In this document: positions 20,090 to 28,570 of the stretch, one piece after another
Position numbering within the stretch: the stretch's first letter is position 1
Layout: every line of letters begins with the position of its first letter
DNA from: Psychrobium sp. MM17-31
Lineage (GTDB): Bacteria > Pseudomonadota > Gammaproteobacteria > Enterobacterales > Psychrobiaceae
Assembly (NCBI RefSeq): GCF_022347785.1
Contig: NZ_JAKRGA010000002.1
Location: 744,001 to 808,000, forward strand
Length of the DNA stretch: 64,000 bases
Reading direction: 5' to 3'
Made by a program: the position numbers and the translations under genes
The notes under the pieces: model-generated
Databases searched by the model: none
What the model was told of the DNA's origin: nothing
What the model saw: the letters and a program-made list of their open reading frames with translations, nothing else

Positions 20090-20974
20090 ATGAACAACAA
20101 GCCACTTATTATTGGCATCTTATTAGTTCTTGCATCAGAACTCACCTTTGCGCTAGTTGGCGCACAAATTAAATATCTCAGCCAAGATGTTTCAGCGGTG
20201 CAAATTGTATTCTTTCGCAATTTATTCGCGTTAATTCCCCTTGCACCTTGGCTAGTAAGTAACAGAAAAACCTTATTTAAAACACCAAATATGCCATTTC
20301 ATTTACTGCGCGCCTTTACCGGCATATTGGCGATGTTTATCTATACCTATGCATTGAGTCATTCGACACTGGTTAATGGCGCAATGACGTTAATGCTAGC
20401 ACCATTCTTTATTCCGTTAATCGCATACTTTTGGCTCGGCCAGCCTCAATCAAAATTGACAATCAGCTGCATTATATTGGGCTTTATCGGGGCAACCATT
20501 TGCTTGACGACTAAATCAAAAGCAGACGGCCCAGAACTGCAAATAGGTCTAGCCGCCCTCATTTTGTTTGGCGCTGTACTCATTGCCATTAGTAAAACCA
20601 CGATCAGTCGCATGATAAAAACTGAACCTAGCAAAGCAATCGTGGCCTATTTTTCATTGATAAGCATTGTAGTTTGCGGCGCTATGCTGCCATTTAGTTG
20701 GCACGAATTATCGCTGCCGACCTTTGCGTTGTTAGTGAGTTTGGGGATCAGTTCATCATTGGGGCAATTAATGATGACTAAGGCATTTACTAAAGCTGGT
20801 GCCAGTACAATCGGGATGTTTAGTTATAGTTCGATTTTATTCGCCGCTCTTTTAGGCGCATTATGGTGGCAAGAATATCCAACGTTATTGTGGTATTTAG
20901 GTGCATCTATTGTGTTGTTAGCTGGCTACTTAGCAATAAAATACAATCGCACGCCCTACCGAGTTCAACATTAA
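20090..20974 (+). CDS. EamA/DMT superfamily transporter
   Basis: 294-residue integral membrane protein with about ten transmembrane segments in two EamA repeats (about residues 5-140 and 155-285). The N-terminal IIGILLVLASELTFALVGA and the second-repeat ends SSLGQLMMTKAFTKAGAST and LYLGA-type helices are typical of drug/metabolite transporters. The closest characterised group contains amino-acid metabolite and riboflavin-type exporters, but substrate cannot be assigned. It has a weak ribosome binding site and is not clearly in an operon; the small secreted protein at 21028 follows after 53 bp. Confidence 0.88.
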   Translation: MNNKPLIIGILLVLASELTFALVGAQIKYLSQDVSAVQIVFFRNLFALIPLAPWLVSNRKTLFKTPNMPFHLLRAFTGILAMFIYTYALSHSTLVNGAMTLMLAPFFIPLIAYFWLGQPQSKLTISCIILGFIGATICLTTKSKADGPELQIGLAALILFGAVLIAISKTTISRMIKTEPSKAIVAYFSLISIVVCGAMLPFSWHELSLPTFALLVSLGISSSLGQLMMTKAFTKAGASTIGMFSYSSILFAALLGALWWQEYPTLLWYLGASIVLLAGYLAIKYNRTPYRVQH

Positions 20975-21027
20975 TTTGTTATTGTTGTTAACCAATTACC
21001 TCGTTTAACTAAGGGTCATCACTTACC

Positions 21028-21345
21028 ATGGGTAGCGCCTTACTTCGCACAGCACTAATAACACTTATGCTCTTCGTTTCACCAAAGGTATTTAGCTTTG
21101 CTCTGTCTAAGCAATGCATCGAAGCACCGAAACGAAAATATGCCTGCGACAACATGATTTACACCAGTATCAAACGCGGCGAATCTAAAGCTCTCGTTTG
21201 TGTCTGTAAAACAGATAAAGAGGCTATCTTTTCACTATTAGAAAAGAACAACATTGCAACTCAACGGATCGAGATCCGCAAGCTCTTAGCTAAGCACCAA
21301 ATGACGAAAGCACAGCTCATTGAAATCCTAAATCAAATAAACTAA
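21028..21345 (+). CDS. Small cysteine-containing secreted protein, unknown
   Basis: 105-residue protein that I do not recognise. Residues 1-24 (MGSALLRTALITLMLFVSPKVFSFA) form a signal peptide. The mature part has four cysteines (CIEAPKRKYAC and VCVC), consistent with disulfides in the periplasm, then a charged helical C-terminus (RIEIRKLLAKHQMTKAQLIEILNQIN). Positioned between a DMT transporter and an alkaline phosphatase, all on the plus strand, but gaps of 53 and 108 bp do not prove an operon. Confidence 0.65.
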   Translation: MGSALLRTALITLMLFVSPKVFSFALSKQCIEAPKRKYACDNMIYTSIKRGESKALVCVCKTDKEAIFSLLEKNNIATQRIEIRKLLAKHQMTKAQLIEILNQIN

Positions 21346-21453
21346 CCCATGTCACACAAAGTGTTATATTCGCTTCACAATTAGCGTATAAAACGTACAC
21401 TTGTCTGGAATAAAAATAAATGCTGCACAGCGGCCAACAACAAAGATAACAAC

Positions 21454-22773
21454 ATGAACAAACTATTATCGACATTACTAACCACTACAGTCGTAATGAC
21501 CACTACAGTAGGTTGTACCTCTACTACTCCAAAACAAACTTCCGGCCCTAAAAACATCATCATGGTGGTTGGCGACGGTATGGGGCCAGCTTATACGTCT
21601 GCTTATCGCGTTTACAAAGACAACCCAAACACACCTGCGGTAGAATCAACTGTATTTGACGATATTCTTATTGGTCGTTCAACGACTTATCCTGCCAGAG
21701 TAAGTGGTGTTGTAACAGACAGTGCGGCATCTGCAACGGCATTAGCAACAGGGCATAAATCTTACAACGGCGCTATCGGTGTTGATGTCGATGTTAAGCC
21801 TGTTGAAACTGTGATGGAATATGCCAAAAGCATCGGTAAATCAACTGGCCTAGTTGTTACATCACAAATTAACCACGCTACGCCTGCAAGTTATGCTGCC
21901 CATGTAAAGCAGCGCAAAATGTACAATGACATTGCTGACCAATTCTTCGATAACCGTGTCAACGGCGCGCACACCGTAGACGTTATGCTTGGCGGTGGCA
22001 CTAAATACTTCAAGCGTGACGACCGCGATATCACCAAGCAATTTAACGATGCAGGCTATCAATACATTGATCAATACAGCCAGCTATCAACGGTAAATAA
22101 CGATAAAGTACTCGGTTTATTTGCACCAGTCGGCTTGCCATGGGCGCTAGACGACAGCAACAAGCATCGTTTAAAAGCAATGACCAAGGTCGCTTTAGAT
22201 CGTTTAGACAACAACGAAAACGGCTTCTTCTTACTGGTTGAAGGTTCACAAGTAGACTGGGCTGGTCACTCAAATGACATCGCAGCGGCAATGGCTGAAA
22301 TGGATGATTTGGCGGCGACTATTGCTTATTTAAAAGATTACGTAAAAACGAATCCTGACACCCTTGTGGTAATCACAGCAGATCACTCAACTGGCGGCTT
22401 TACTATTGGCGCTAACGGCGATTACGCATGGAAACCACAAATCCTTCATAAGTTATCGGCATCACCTGAAGCGATGGCCAAAGCACAAACCGCTGAAACA
22501 TTAGATGTTGCAATGCTTAACGATAAACTTGGCTTTGAATTAACCCAAGACGAAATCGACAACCTAGCCGCGGCGCACAAGCAAGGCGGTAAGGCATTGT
22601 ATAAAGCAATCAAGAAAATGTTAGATATTCGCACCAATACTGGCTGGACGACTAGTGGCCACACAGGTGTTGACGTGCCTGTATTCGCTTTTGGTCCCCA
22701 TAAAAACGACTTCAAAGGTCAGGTAGACAACACTGACATTGCTAAGAAGATCTTTACTTTATTAGGTAAGTAA
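21454..22773 (+). CDS. Alkaline phosphatase, lipoprotein form
   Basis: Phosphomonoesterase of the PhoA superfamily, 439 residues. A lipobox (TVGC, Cys21) marks it as a lipoprotein, probably outer-membrane or periplasm-facing. Metal and catalytic motifs: MVVGDGMGPAYTSAYR (first Asp), nucleophile Ser in VVTDSAASATALATG (about residue 90), WAGHSND, ITADHSTGGF, and C-terminal TSGHTGVDVPVFAFGP. It releases inorganic phosphate from organic monoesters outside the cytoplasm. I see no clear Pho box in the 108-bp upstream gap. A terminator follows at 22792. Confidence 0.93.
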   Translation: MNKLLSTLLTTTVVMTTTVGCTSTTPKQTSGPKNIIMVVGDGMGPAYTSAYRVYKDNPNTPAVESTVFDDILIGRSTTYPARVSGVVTDSAASATALATGHKSYNGAIGVDVDVKPVETVMEYAKSIGKSTGLVVTSQINHATPASYAAHVKQRKMYNDIADQFFDNRVNGAHTVDVMLGGGTKYFKRDDRDITKQFNDAGYQYIDQYSQLSTVNNDKVLGLFAPVGLPWALDDSNKHRLKAMTKVALDRLDNNENGFFLLVEGSQVDWAGHSNDIAAAMAEMDDLAATIAYLKDYVKTNPDTLVVITADHSTGGFTIGANGDYAWKPQILHKLSASPEAMAKAQTAETLDVAMLNDKLGFELTQDEIDNLAAAHKQGGKALYKAIKKMLDIRTNTGWTTSGHTGVDVPVFAFGPHKNDFKGQVDNTDIAKKIFTLLGK

Positions 22774-22791
22774 GACCTCAAGTACTACAAT

Positions 22792-22825
22792 AGCGCCGCG
22801 TAGTTTTGTCTGCGCGGCGCTTTTC
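22792..22825 (+). terminator. Terminator after the alkaline phosphatase
   Basis: AGCGCCGCG (22792-22800) pairs with CGCGGCGCT (22813-22821), followed by TTTTC. Confidence 0.85.
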
Positions 22826-22858
22826 ATTTACCATACTCATTTTTGTGCTGGAAACTCC

Positions 22859-23905
22859 ATGTCTACTCTCGCTAACCCAAGCCAAGTCATTGCTCGCAAC
22901 TTCGAGCTATTTGAACATCAACGCGTCATAGTCGCAGGCTTTCTCGACGATAACCTGCCTCAACAACTATGTGAGCACGGCGCTAGAGAGGTGCTAGCTT
23001 GGGGATTGGACTTCCATAATCACAAGGTAGTAAGTCGCTTTAGTCAGCCTGACAATCTAACTCTCCAATTTGCGCCTTATTTTACTAATCCGAGCGAAGA
23101 AAAGTGGCAGCAAGTTATTCTGTACTGGCCAAAAGCAAAAGAGCGAGCGATTTACTTCTTGGCTAATGTGCTTCCACATCTTAGCGACAATGCCGAAATC
23201 TATTTGGTGGGCGACAATAAAGGTGGCGTTAAATCGGCAGCGAAACAAGTTAAAGACTATTGTGACAAACCAGTCAAAGTGGACTCAGCGCGTCATTGCG
23301 CGCTATTTCGCGCTAATTACAACAACACAGCACCTGACTTTACTAAAGAAGACTGGATCAAGCGCTATCAAGTATCTGCCGAAGACGAAACCATTAATAT
23401 AGTTTCATTACCCGGCGTATTTAGTCACGGCGAACTCGATTTAGGAACCCAACTTCTACTGCAAAACTTAGGGCATATTAAAATGAAGCGTACCCTCGAT
23501 TTTGGCTGTGGCTGCGGCATTATCGGTACCTTTATTGGCCTTAAACGCCCTCAGATACCTCTTGAACTCATTGACATTGATGCACTGGCCATCGAGTCAG
23601 CTACTATGACATTAGCTGCGAACAATGTTGAAGGAAAAGTATACCCAAGTGACGGACTCGCAGATTTACATGGAAAATTTGCCACTATCGTTTCTAACCC
23701 ACCGTTCCACACGGGATTAAAAACAGACTATAAAGTGCCAGAGCAATTCATTAGCGGCGCGCCCAATCATTTAATGGATGGTGGACAGCTACGTATTGTT
23801 GCCAATAATTTCCTCAAGTACGAACCTTTTATGGCAACACATTTTGCTAAGCACGAGCAGGTTATTAGCGACAATAAGTTTAAAATCTTATCGGCTAAAA
23901 CGTAA
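22859..23905 (+). CDS. rsmC: 16S rRNA m2G1207 methyltransferase
   Basis: RsmC methylates N2 of G1207 in 16S rRNA. 348 residues, with the family's duplicated architecture: a degenerate N-terminal methyltransferase-like domain (about 1-165) and a catalytic C-terminal domain with LDFGCGCGIIGTFIG (about residue 213) and the VSNPPFHTGLKTDY catalytic motif (about 278). No operon partners: the alkaline phosphatase terminator lies upstream and a 380-bp gap follows. Confidence 0.95.
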   Translation: MSTLANPSQVIARNFELFEHQRVIVAGFLDDNLPQQLCEHGAREVLAWGLDFHNHKVVSRFSQPDNLTLQFAPYFTNPSEEKWQQVILYWPKAKERAIYFLANVLPHLSDNAEIYLVGDNKGGVKSAAKQVKDYCDKPVKVDSARHCALFRANYNNTAPDFTKEDWIKRYQVSAEDETINIVSLPGVFSHGELDLGTQLLLQNLGHIKMKRTLDFGCGCGIIGTFIGLKRPQIPLELIDIDALAIESATMTLAANNVEGKVYPSDGLADLHGKFATIVSNPPFHTGLKTDYKVPEQFISGAPNHLMDGGQLRIVANNFLKYEPFMATHFAKHEQVISDNKFKILSAKT

Positions 23906-24287
23906 ATCGAGAGTTTTAAGGGCGCGAGTTAACAATAATTATCATTATGGCTTGTGGTTTATTGTTAAAGTTTACTAAAGGGTTTACAATCACGCCCTAA
24001 AATATCAGCGCAATCACTTTACCAGCGGTAATATTGATTCGAATTAGATAAAAATAATGTTGCTCGAAAAAGCTTTTAGTATTTTTCTCAATGGCAAGCG
24101 AACTTATTCGCCAGAACATGCTCTATAACTGAGCCTATTCAACTTTCTGGCACATCTTTGTTCTTCGCAGGCTCAAGCCCATATTCGAGTAACATTTTGA
24201 CAACAATTTTTTATCATAAATCTTACATAAGAAAGGTTTATGACATAGACTTAAATTTAAGTGAACTAATACTAGGTAACTACTATT
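23906..24287 (+). promoter_or_regulatory. Gene-free region upstream of arcA
   Basis: 382 bp without a credible gene. It is AT-rich and should hold the arcA promoter(s). A TTGACA at 24197-24202 with a poorer -10 (ATCTTA at 24220-24225, 17-bp spacer) is the best candidate. A palindromic TTAAATTTAA lies near 24251. No terminator is visible for rsmC. Confidence 0.4.
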
Positions 24288-25007
24288 ATGCAAAGCCCGC
24301 ACATTCTAATCGTTGAAGATGAACTAGTAACGCGTAATACCCTACGTTCTATTTTCGAAGCTGAAGGTTATCACGTTCACGAAGCCAATAATGGCGATGA
24401 AATGAATCGCTTGCTTAAGCAAGAACCAATCTCTTTAATCATCATGGACATCAACCTACCTGGTAAAAACGGCTTGTTATTAGCACGTGAAGTTCGTGAG
24501 AAAGACGACATTGCACTAATCTTCTTAACGGGTCGCGATAACGAAGTTGATAAAATTCTTGGTTTAGAAATTGGTGCCGATGATTACATCACCAAGCCAT
24601 TCAATCCGCGTGAATTAACTATTCGTGCTCGCAATCTACTAAGCCGTATTAAGAGTGCCAACAGCGAAGATAAATCAGCAAACGTTGTTGAGCGTTATAA
24701 ATTCAGCGGCTGGGTGCTAGATGTAAACTCTCGCTCGCTAATTAGCCCGACTGAAGAACAATTCAAATTACCGCGCAGCGAATTTAGAGCGATGATTGAG
24801 TTCCTAGAAAATCCAGGCAAGATTTTAACGCGTAGTGACTTACTAATGAAAATGACTGGCCGTGAATTAAAGCCACATGATCGCACTGTTGACGTGACTA
24901 TCCGCCGCATTAGAAAACATTTCGAAAGCCACCCTGGTAGCAGTGAAATCATTGCAACGATTCACGGTGAAGGCTACCGTTTCTGCTCTGAGCACGAAAC
25001 CGAGTAG
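24288..25007 (+). CDS. arcA: Aerobic respiration control response regulator ArcA
   Basis: OmpR-family response regulator controlling respiratory and TCA genes with oxygen. 239 residues: receiver domain 1-120 with phospho-acceptor Asp54 ([12 protein letters not shown]) and Lys in [13 protein letters not shown]; winged-helix DNA-binding domain from about 135 with the family C-terminus [20 protein letters not shown] and HGEGYRF. It matches E. coli ArcA across its length. Convergent with an HPt gene across a shared terminator. No arcB-like hybrid kinase is in the window. Confidence 0.96.
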   Translation: MQSPHILIVEDELVTRNTLRSIFEAEGYHVHEANNGDEMNRLLKQEPISLIIMDINLPGKNGLLLAREVREKDDIALIFLTGRDNEVDKILGLEIGADDYITKPFNPRELTIRARNLLSRIKSANSEDKSANVVERYKFSGWVLDVNSRSLISPTEEQFKLPRSEFRAMIEFLENPGKILTRSDLLMKMTGRELKPHDRTVDVTIRRIRKHFESHPGSSEIIATIHGEGYRFCSEHETE

Positions 25008-25023
25008 CAATAAAACTAATTAT

Positions 25024-25061
25024 AAAAAAGGCGCTAACAATCACTTGTTAGCGCCTTTTTT
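25024..25061. terminator. Bidirectional terminator between arcA and the HPt gene
   Basis: A perfect 16-17-bp stem with core GGCGCTAACAA/TTGTTAGCGCC, loop TCAC, flanked by an A-run (25024-25029) and a T-run (25056-25061). Confidence 0.92.
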
Positions 25062-25080
25062 AATGATAAGAGATAAAAAA

Positions 25081-25452
25081 CTAACAGCTGCTTAAGTAAG
25101 TTCGCAACTTCTCAATGTCACTTACATAATGGTTCTCTAAGCACTCAATCAACTTAGGTGCATTATCAAGCCATGCTTCATCTTCGCGGTTTTGCAGCAT
25201 TTGTGCCCATTGACTCAACCTAGCCAAACCAATTGCGCCTGCTGCGCCTTTCATTTTATGTCCGTGTTCTGCGGTTAACTTGTAATCAGCAGCCGCGTAC
25301 GCCGCCTTTAACTCATCGAGGTATTCAGGATATTGTCCAGCAAACAAATCAACGCTGCCAAGCAGTGCTTGCCCACCAATGGCTTGGGTATATTGCTCTA
25401 GGATATCAAGTTCTAACACTTGATCTAAATCGATTGGGCTTTCTACAGACAT
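25081..25452 (-). CDS. Stand-alone HPt phosphotransfer protein (HptA-like)
   Basis: 123-residue histidine phosphotransfer protein. The HPt motif HKMKGAAGAIG gives phospho-accepting His65 with the conserved Lys/Gly, in a four-helix bundle context similar to the C-terminal HPt of ArcB. In Shewanella the Arc system is split into the kinase ArcS, the HPt protein HptA and ArcA (established for that genus); a gene of this type facing arcA fits such a role. The HptA assignment is inferred from sequence type and location. It is 80 bp downstream of the cyanophycinase-like gene on the same strand. Confidence 0.85.
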   Translation of the reverse strand: MSVESPIDLDQVLELDILEQYTQAIGGQALLGSVDLFAGQYPEYLDELKAAYAAADYKLTAEHGHKMKGAAGAIGLARLSQWAQMLQNREDEAWLDNAPKLIECLENHYVSDIEKLRTYLSSC

Positions 25453-25531
25453 AATAGTGACTCTTTAAACTAACTGTGCGAACCATACCATTATGTCTGT
25501 ATAAAAACTACGACTGAGGTATTAATTCCAA

Positions 25532-27280
25532 CTAATTACGAGTTAAGGATAAGGAAAGTGCATTAATAGAGCAATAAAACTCGTAGCCGTCTTTCACTTT
25601 CACCCCGCCCATATGCAATTGACTATCCGCTGTTTTAGCTAACTTAACCATAAACTGCTTGTTGCGCCCTGCCAGACCTTGCCATGATTTGTCGTTAATA
25701 ACACAGGCTTGTTCAGCAAAGCGATTAAAATTATCGCCATAAAACAAATTGTTGTATGTCGCTAATTGTGCCTGTGGATCTTTGGCGATAGTTTTCCATT
25801 CTGGATATGCTACTGAAACTGCGCCAGCGTTATTTGTGACTAGGTCACCAGGGGTAAAGTAGTGATAATTAATTTTTTCTAAAGACGGCTCTTGAGTTTG
25901 ATACGACAAGTAGATAACGCCGCCTTGTCCTATTACTTCAAAATCGACTTTCGAACCGCGTTGATTGAGTAAAACAGCGGTTCCCTTGTCAATGGCCATA
26001 CTTTGCTGCAACCGAGTATCAAACCCAACTCGTGCTAGCCTTGCTATATTACCGTGTGACGAAACTTGAGTATCGATAATCGGGAATTTCAGCAGCCCTA
26101 AACCACCATATTGATAAGTAACGCTATTGTAATCATTGTCACAGCTACCATAACTGTCGCAGGCTAAACGCTTTTGCACCAAACTAGAAGTGCCATTTAA
26201 CAACGCATATTCACTATTGCCACTTAAGATCACTGCCCCACGGCTTCCTTGATTAACGACACCTTTTACCATCTCACCTGCAGCAACTAAAGTTAACTTT
26301 TTCGCATCGATTTGCTGCTTCATTAAACTTAGTAGCACTGTCGCTTCACCGTTATTCAAAAAGGTTTGCTTGAGCAGTTGTGGTTTATCCCCCACTAATA
26401 CAATGGCATTGGCGCCTTTGATCGCGTCATTAAATAGCTTTGGATTAGCACAGAACTGCTGCTGAGTTGTGACGAGATCTTTGTAAATTCGATTGCGATC
26501 ATAGCTCTTTAAAACATCTGCGCGATATTGCTCAAGTGAACGACAAGATTCTTTCGCATGCATCAATTGGGCAAGCGACGCATCAATTGGCAGCCAACTA
26601 GCGTCACCGCCAAGTTGATTAAATAGAGAAACATAAGCATCAACTTCAGAATAACCGTCGCGATAACCAACAGTTGCCACTAAGATTTTAGGCCTCGCTT
26701 CTTCTTTTTTAGCAACTTCTACAACCTTTTGAGCAAAATTAATCGAGATAGAAGGCTCTTTTTTATCGACAATAACAGCATCTTTTAATCGGCGTCCAGC
26801 GTGATCAAGTTGTGCATATTCAAGATGATCTAAGATCATTGACAGCTCAGATTCTGTCATTGATAAAAACAGTGAATGGCCACTTAGTGCTTTACCATCA
26901 CGACGAATGGACATCGACTTCCATGCGCTTAACAGTTGAGAGTATGAGAGAATTCGTGTGCCGGCACGCTTTGCGGTTGCATTAAACAACAAATGAAGAT
27001 CATAACGCAGCGCTTGACGATCGGGGGACCAGCGATCGACATGCATCATTTTTTCAATTTGGGAAATGGCTAACTTATATTGCTTAGCAGTTCGATTATT
27101 GCCATTGCGAAAGGCGGACACATCTTTCGCCTTACAAAATTGAGTTTCGCTACTTCGACACAGCTCAAAATCGCTACCGATTAGCATCATTTCATAAGAA
27201 GTTGACTGTGCGTTCGCTTCATTGTGAAATGGCACACTTAGCGACAACAACGCAAACAGCATCCCAGCAAACTTTTGCAT
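25532..27280 (-). CDS. Secreted cyanophycinase-like (peptidase S51 fold) protein with degenerate active site
   Basis: 582 residues from the ATG at 27278-27280, which has AGGGA upstream and opens a signal peptide ending near NEANA; the frame extends 18 codons further without support. The central part follows the cyanophycinase layout: PKILVATVGYRDGYSEVDAY, then NAIVLVGDKPQLL, then VILSGNSEYALLNG where active enzymes have GTSAGA, then IIDTQVSSHGNIARLARV where they have a DxHF...RL element, then MAIDKGTAVLL and FEVIGQGGVIYL. The serine elbow is retained in altered form and the usual histidine appears to be Gln. An N-terminal 180-residue helical region precedes it. Periplasmic location is likely; activity is doubtful. 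Confidence 0.6.
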   Translation of the reverse strand: MQKFAGMLFALLSLSVPFHNEANAQSTSYEMMLIGSDFELCRSSETQFCKAKDVSAFRNGNNRTAKQYKLAISQIEKMMHVDRWSPDRQALRYDLHLLFNATAKRAGTRILSYSQLLSAWKSMSIRRDGKALSGHSLFLSMTESELSMILDHLEYAQLDHAGRRLKDAVIVDKKEPSISINFAQKVVEVAKKEEARPKILVATVGYRDGYSEVDAYVSLFNQLGGDASWLPIDASLAQLMHAKESCRSLEQYRADVLKSYDRNRIYKDLVTTQQQFCANPKLFNDAIKGANAIVLVGDKPQLLKQTFLNNGEATVLLSLMKQQIDAKKLTLVAAGEMVKGVVNQGSRGAVILSGNSEYALLNGTSSLVQKRLACDSYGSCDNDYNSVTYQYGGLGLLKFPIIDTQVSSHGNIARLARVGFDTRLQQSMAIDKGTAVLLNQRGSKVDFEVIGQGGVIYLSYQTQEPSLEKINYHYFTPGDLVTNNAGAVSVAYPEWKTIAKDPQAQLATYNNLFYGDNFNRFAEQACVINDKSWQGLAGRNKQFMVKLAKTADSQLHMGGVKVKDGYEFYCSINALSLSLTRN

Positions 27281-27367
27281 GTTATTTTCCCTAGAACTAA
27301 ATGGATATGACGAATTAATATAGTAAAAAGTCATAATTTTTACCTAACTTACCATTAATTACTGCAA

Positions 27368-27392
27368 CACTCATCATTATTATTGATGAGTG
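27368..27392. repeat. Inverted repeat in the divergent gap before folE2
   Basis: CACTCATCA (27368-27376) and TGATGAGTG (27384-27392), a perfect 9-bp dyad with a 7-nt centre, between the divergent cyanophycinase-like gene and folE2. No T-run follows on either strand, so an operator or hairpin is more likely than a terminator. Confidence 0.5.
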
Positions 27393-27443
27393 AGCAAAAT
27401 GTGCTGCGGGCATAGTTTAGATAAAAATAGTTGTCATTTTGGT

Positions 27444-27472
27444 TTTACTGACATAGTAGAAAAGGATAATAG
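27444..27472 (+). promoter_or_regulatory. Putative folE2 promoter
   Basis: TTTACT (27444-27449), 17-bp spacer, TAATAG (27467-27472). An alternative extended -10, TGCTACAAT at 27475-27483, is also present. Either gives a leader of about 115-130 nt before folE2. Confidence 0.4.
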
Positions 27473-27495
27473 CGTGCTACAATTCGTCGCTTATT

Positions 27496-27595
27496 GCCCG
27501 AGCTAACGATTAATTTTTTGCAACGGGCTTAACTCGGATTCTAGCACTGCGACACGCCAACTGCTGAAGACGTACTATTGATTAACCTGTTGGAG
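27496..27595 (+). promoter_or_regulatory. Structured folE2 leader, possible pseudoknot and SD-sequestering helix
   Basis: GCCC (27496-27499) can pair with GGGC (27525-27528), while CCGAG (27498-27502) can pair with CTCGG (27533-27537), an order compatible with an H-type pseudoknot or two exclusive helices. Downstream CCAAC (27557-27561) can pair with GTTGG (27589-27593), covering part of the GGAG ribosome binding site at 27592-27595. This resembles aptamer plus expression platform, but I cannot match it to a known riboswitch class. Confidence 0.35.
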
Positions 27596-27605
27596 TTGTA
27601 ATTTA

Positions 27606-28523
27606 ATGCCCCACCAAATGCCAGATATTGCCAGCAATTCACCTGCTCAAACCGAAGGCAACATAAATTGGGTTGGAATGAGTGAAATCGAAATGCCGAT
27701 GTTACTCGACTCACTTGACGAAGCACCGCAACGCGTTAGTGCCAAAGTGGAGGCGTTTGTAAATGTAATCGTACCATCAGCGAAAGGCATTCATATGTCA
27801 CGCTTATTCTTACGACTCGACGAATTATCAACAGAAGAGTCTTTATCTCCTTCTACTATTAGCAGTGCGCTAAACGACTTTGTTTCTTCACATGATGACA
27901 TTAGCGATGAAGCACAGTTGTCGTTCAAATTCGATTACCACCTAAGACGCGCTTCTTTATTAAGTGGCAAAAAAGGTTGGAAAGCTTATCCAACGACAAT
28001 CACCGCGACGAATACACCAACGGGTATCACTATCGATCTTGGAATCGAAGTGCCATACTCATCAACTTGTCCGTGTTCAGCAGCATTGTCTCGTCAGCTA
28101 ATTCAAAAAGCCTTTATTGAACAGTTTAGTGACAAGACATTAGAGCAAGAACAAATAGTAGAATGGTTAGGTAGTACAGAAGGTATTGTCGCAACGCCGC
28201 ATAGCCAACGCAGTGTTGCGCAAATAAAAGTACGTCTAAGTACAATGGACGATTTTCCAATCAAGCAATTAGTTGATTTAATCGAACACGCTGTACAAAC
28301 CCCTGTTCAAGCAGCGGTAAAACGTGAAGATGAACAAGAGTTCGCGCGCCTAAACGCAAGCAACCTAATGTTTTGTGAAGATGCAGTGCGCCGCGTAACC
28401 CATGCATTAAATAGTGAAAGCCACCTTGATTATTGGGTTCGCATAAATCATTACGAATCTCTACATGCTCACAATGCAGTAGCAATAGCGGTAAAAGGCG
28501 TGGAAAACGGTTTTACAGCTTAA
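27606..28523 (+). CDS. folE2: GTP cyclohydrolase I, type IB
   Basis: Converts GTP to 7,8-dihydroneopterin triphosphate, the first step of folate (and queuosine) synthesis. 305 residues of the FolE2 (COG1469) type, which replaces or backs up the zinc-dependent FolE and can use other metals. Seen: GMSEIEMPM at the N-terminus, conserved KAFVNVIVP-like stretch, IHMSRLFLRLDELS, and the catalytic cysteine region SSTCPCSAALSRQLIQ around residue 155; C-terminal YESLHAHNAVAI. GGAG lies 10 bases before the ATG. No Zur box was recognised. Monocistronic, ended by a strong terminator. Confidence 0.95.
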   Translation: MPHQMPDIASNSPAQTEGNINWVGMSEIEMPMLLDSLDEAPQRVSAKVEAFVNVIVPSAKGIHMSRLFLRLDELSTEESLSPSTISSALNDFVSSHDDISDEAQLSFKFDYHLRRASLLSGKKGWKAYPTTITATNTPTGITIDLGIEVPYSSTCPCSAALSRQLIQKAFIEQFSDKTLEQEQIVEWLGSTEGIVATPHSQRSVAQIKVRLSTMDDFPIKQLVDLIEHAVQTPVQAAVKREDEQEFARLNASNLMFCEDAVRRVTHALNSESHLDYWVRINHYESLHAHNAVAIAVKGVENGFTA

Positions 28524-28542
28524 CCATTTTCTATTTTCTATT

Positions 28543-28570
28543 AAAAAAGTCGCTTTTAGCGACTTTTTTT
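28543..28570 (+). terminator. Terminator after folE2
   Basis: AAAAAAGTCGCT (28543-28554) pairs with AGCGACTTTTTT (28558-28569), TTT loop, T-run. Confidence 0.92.
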
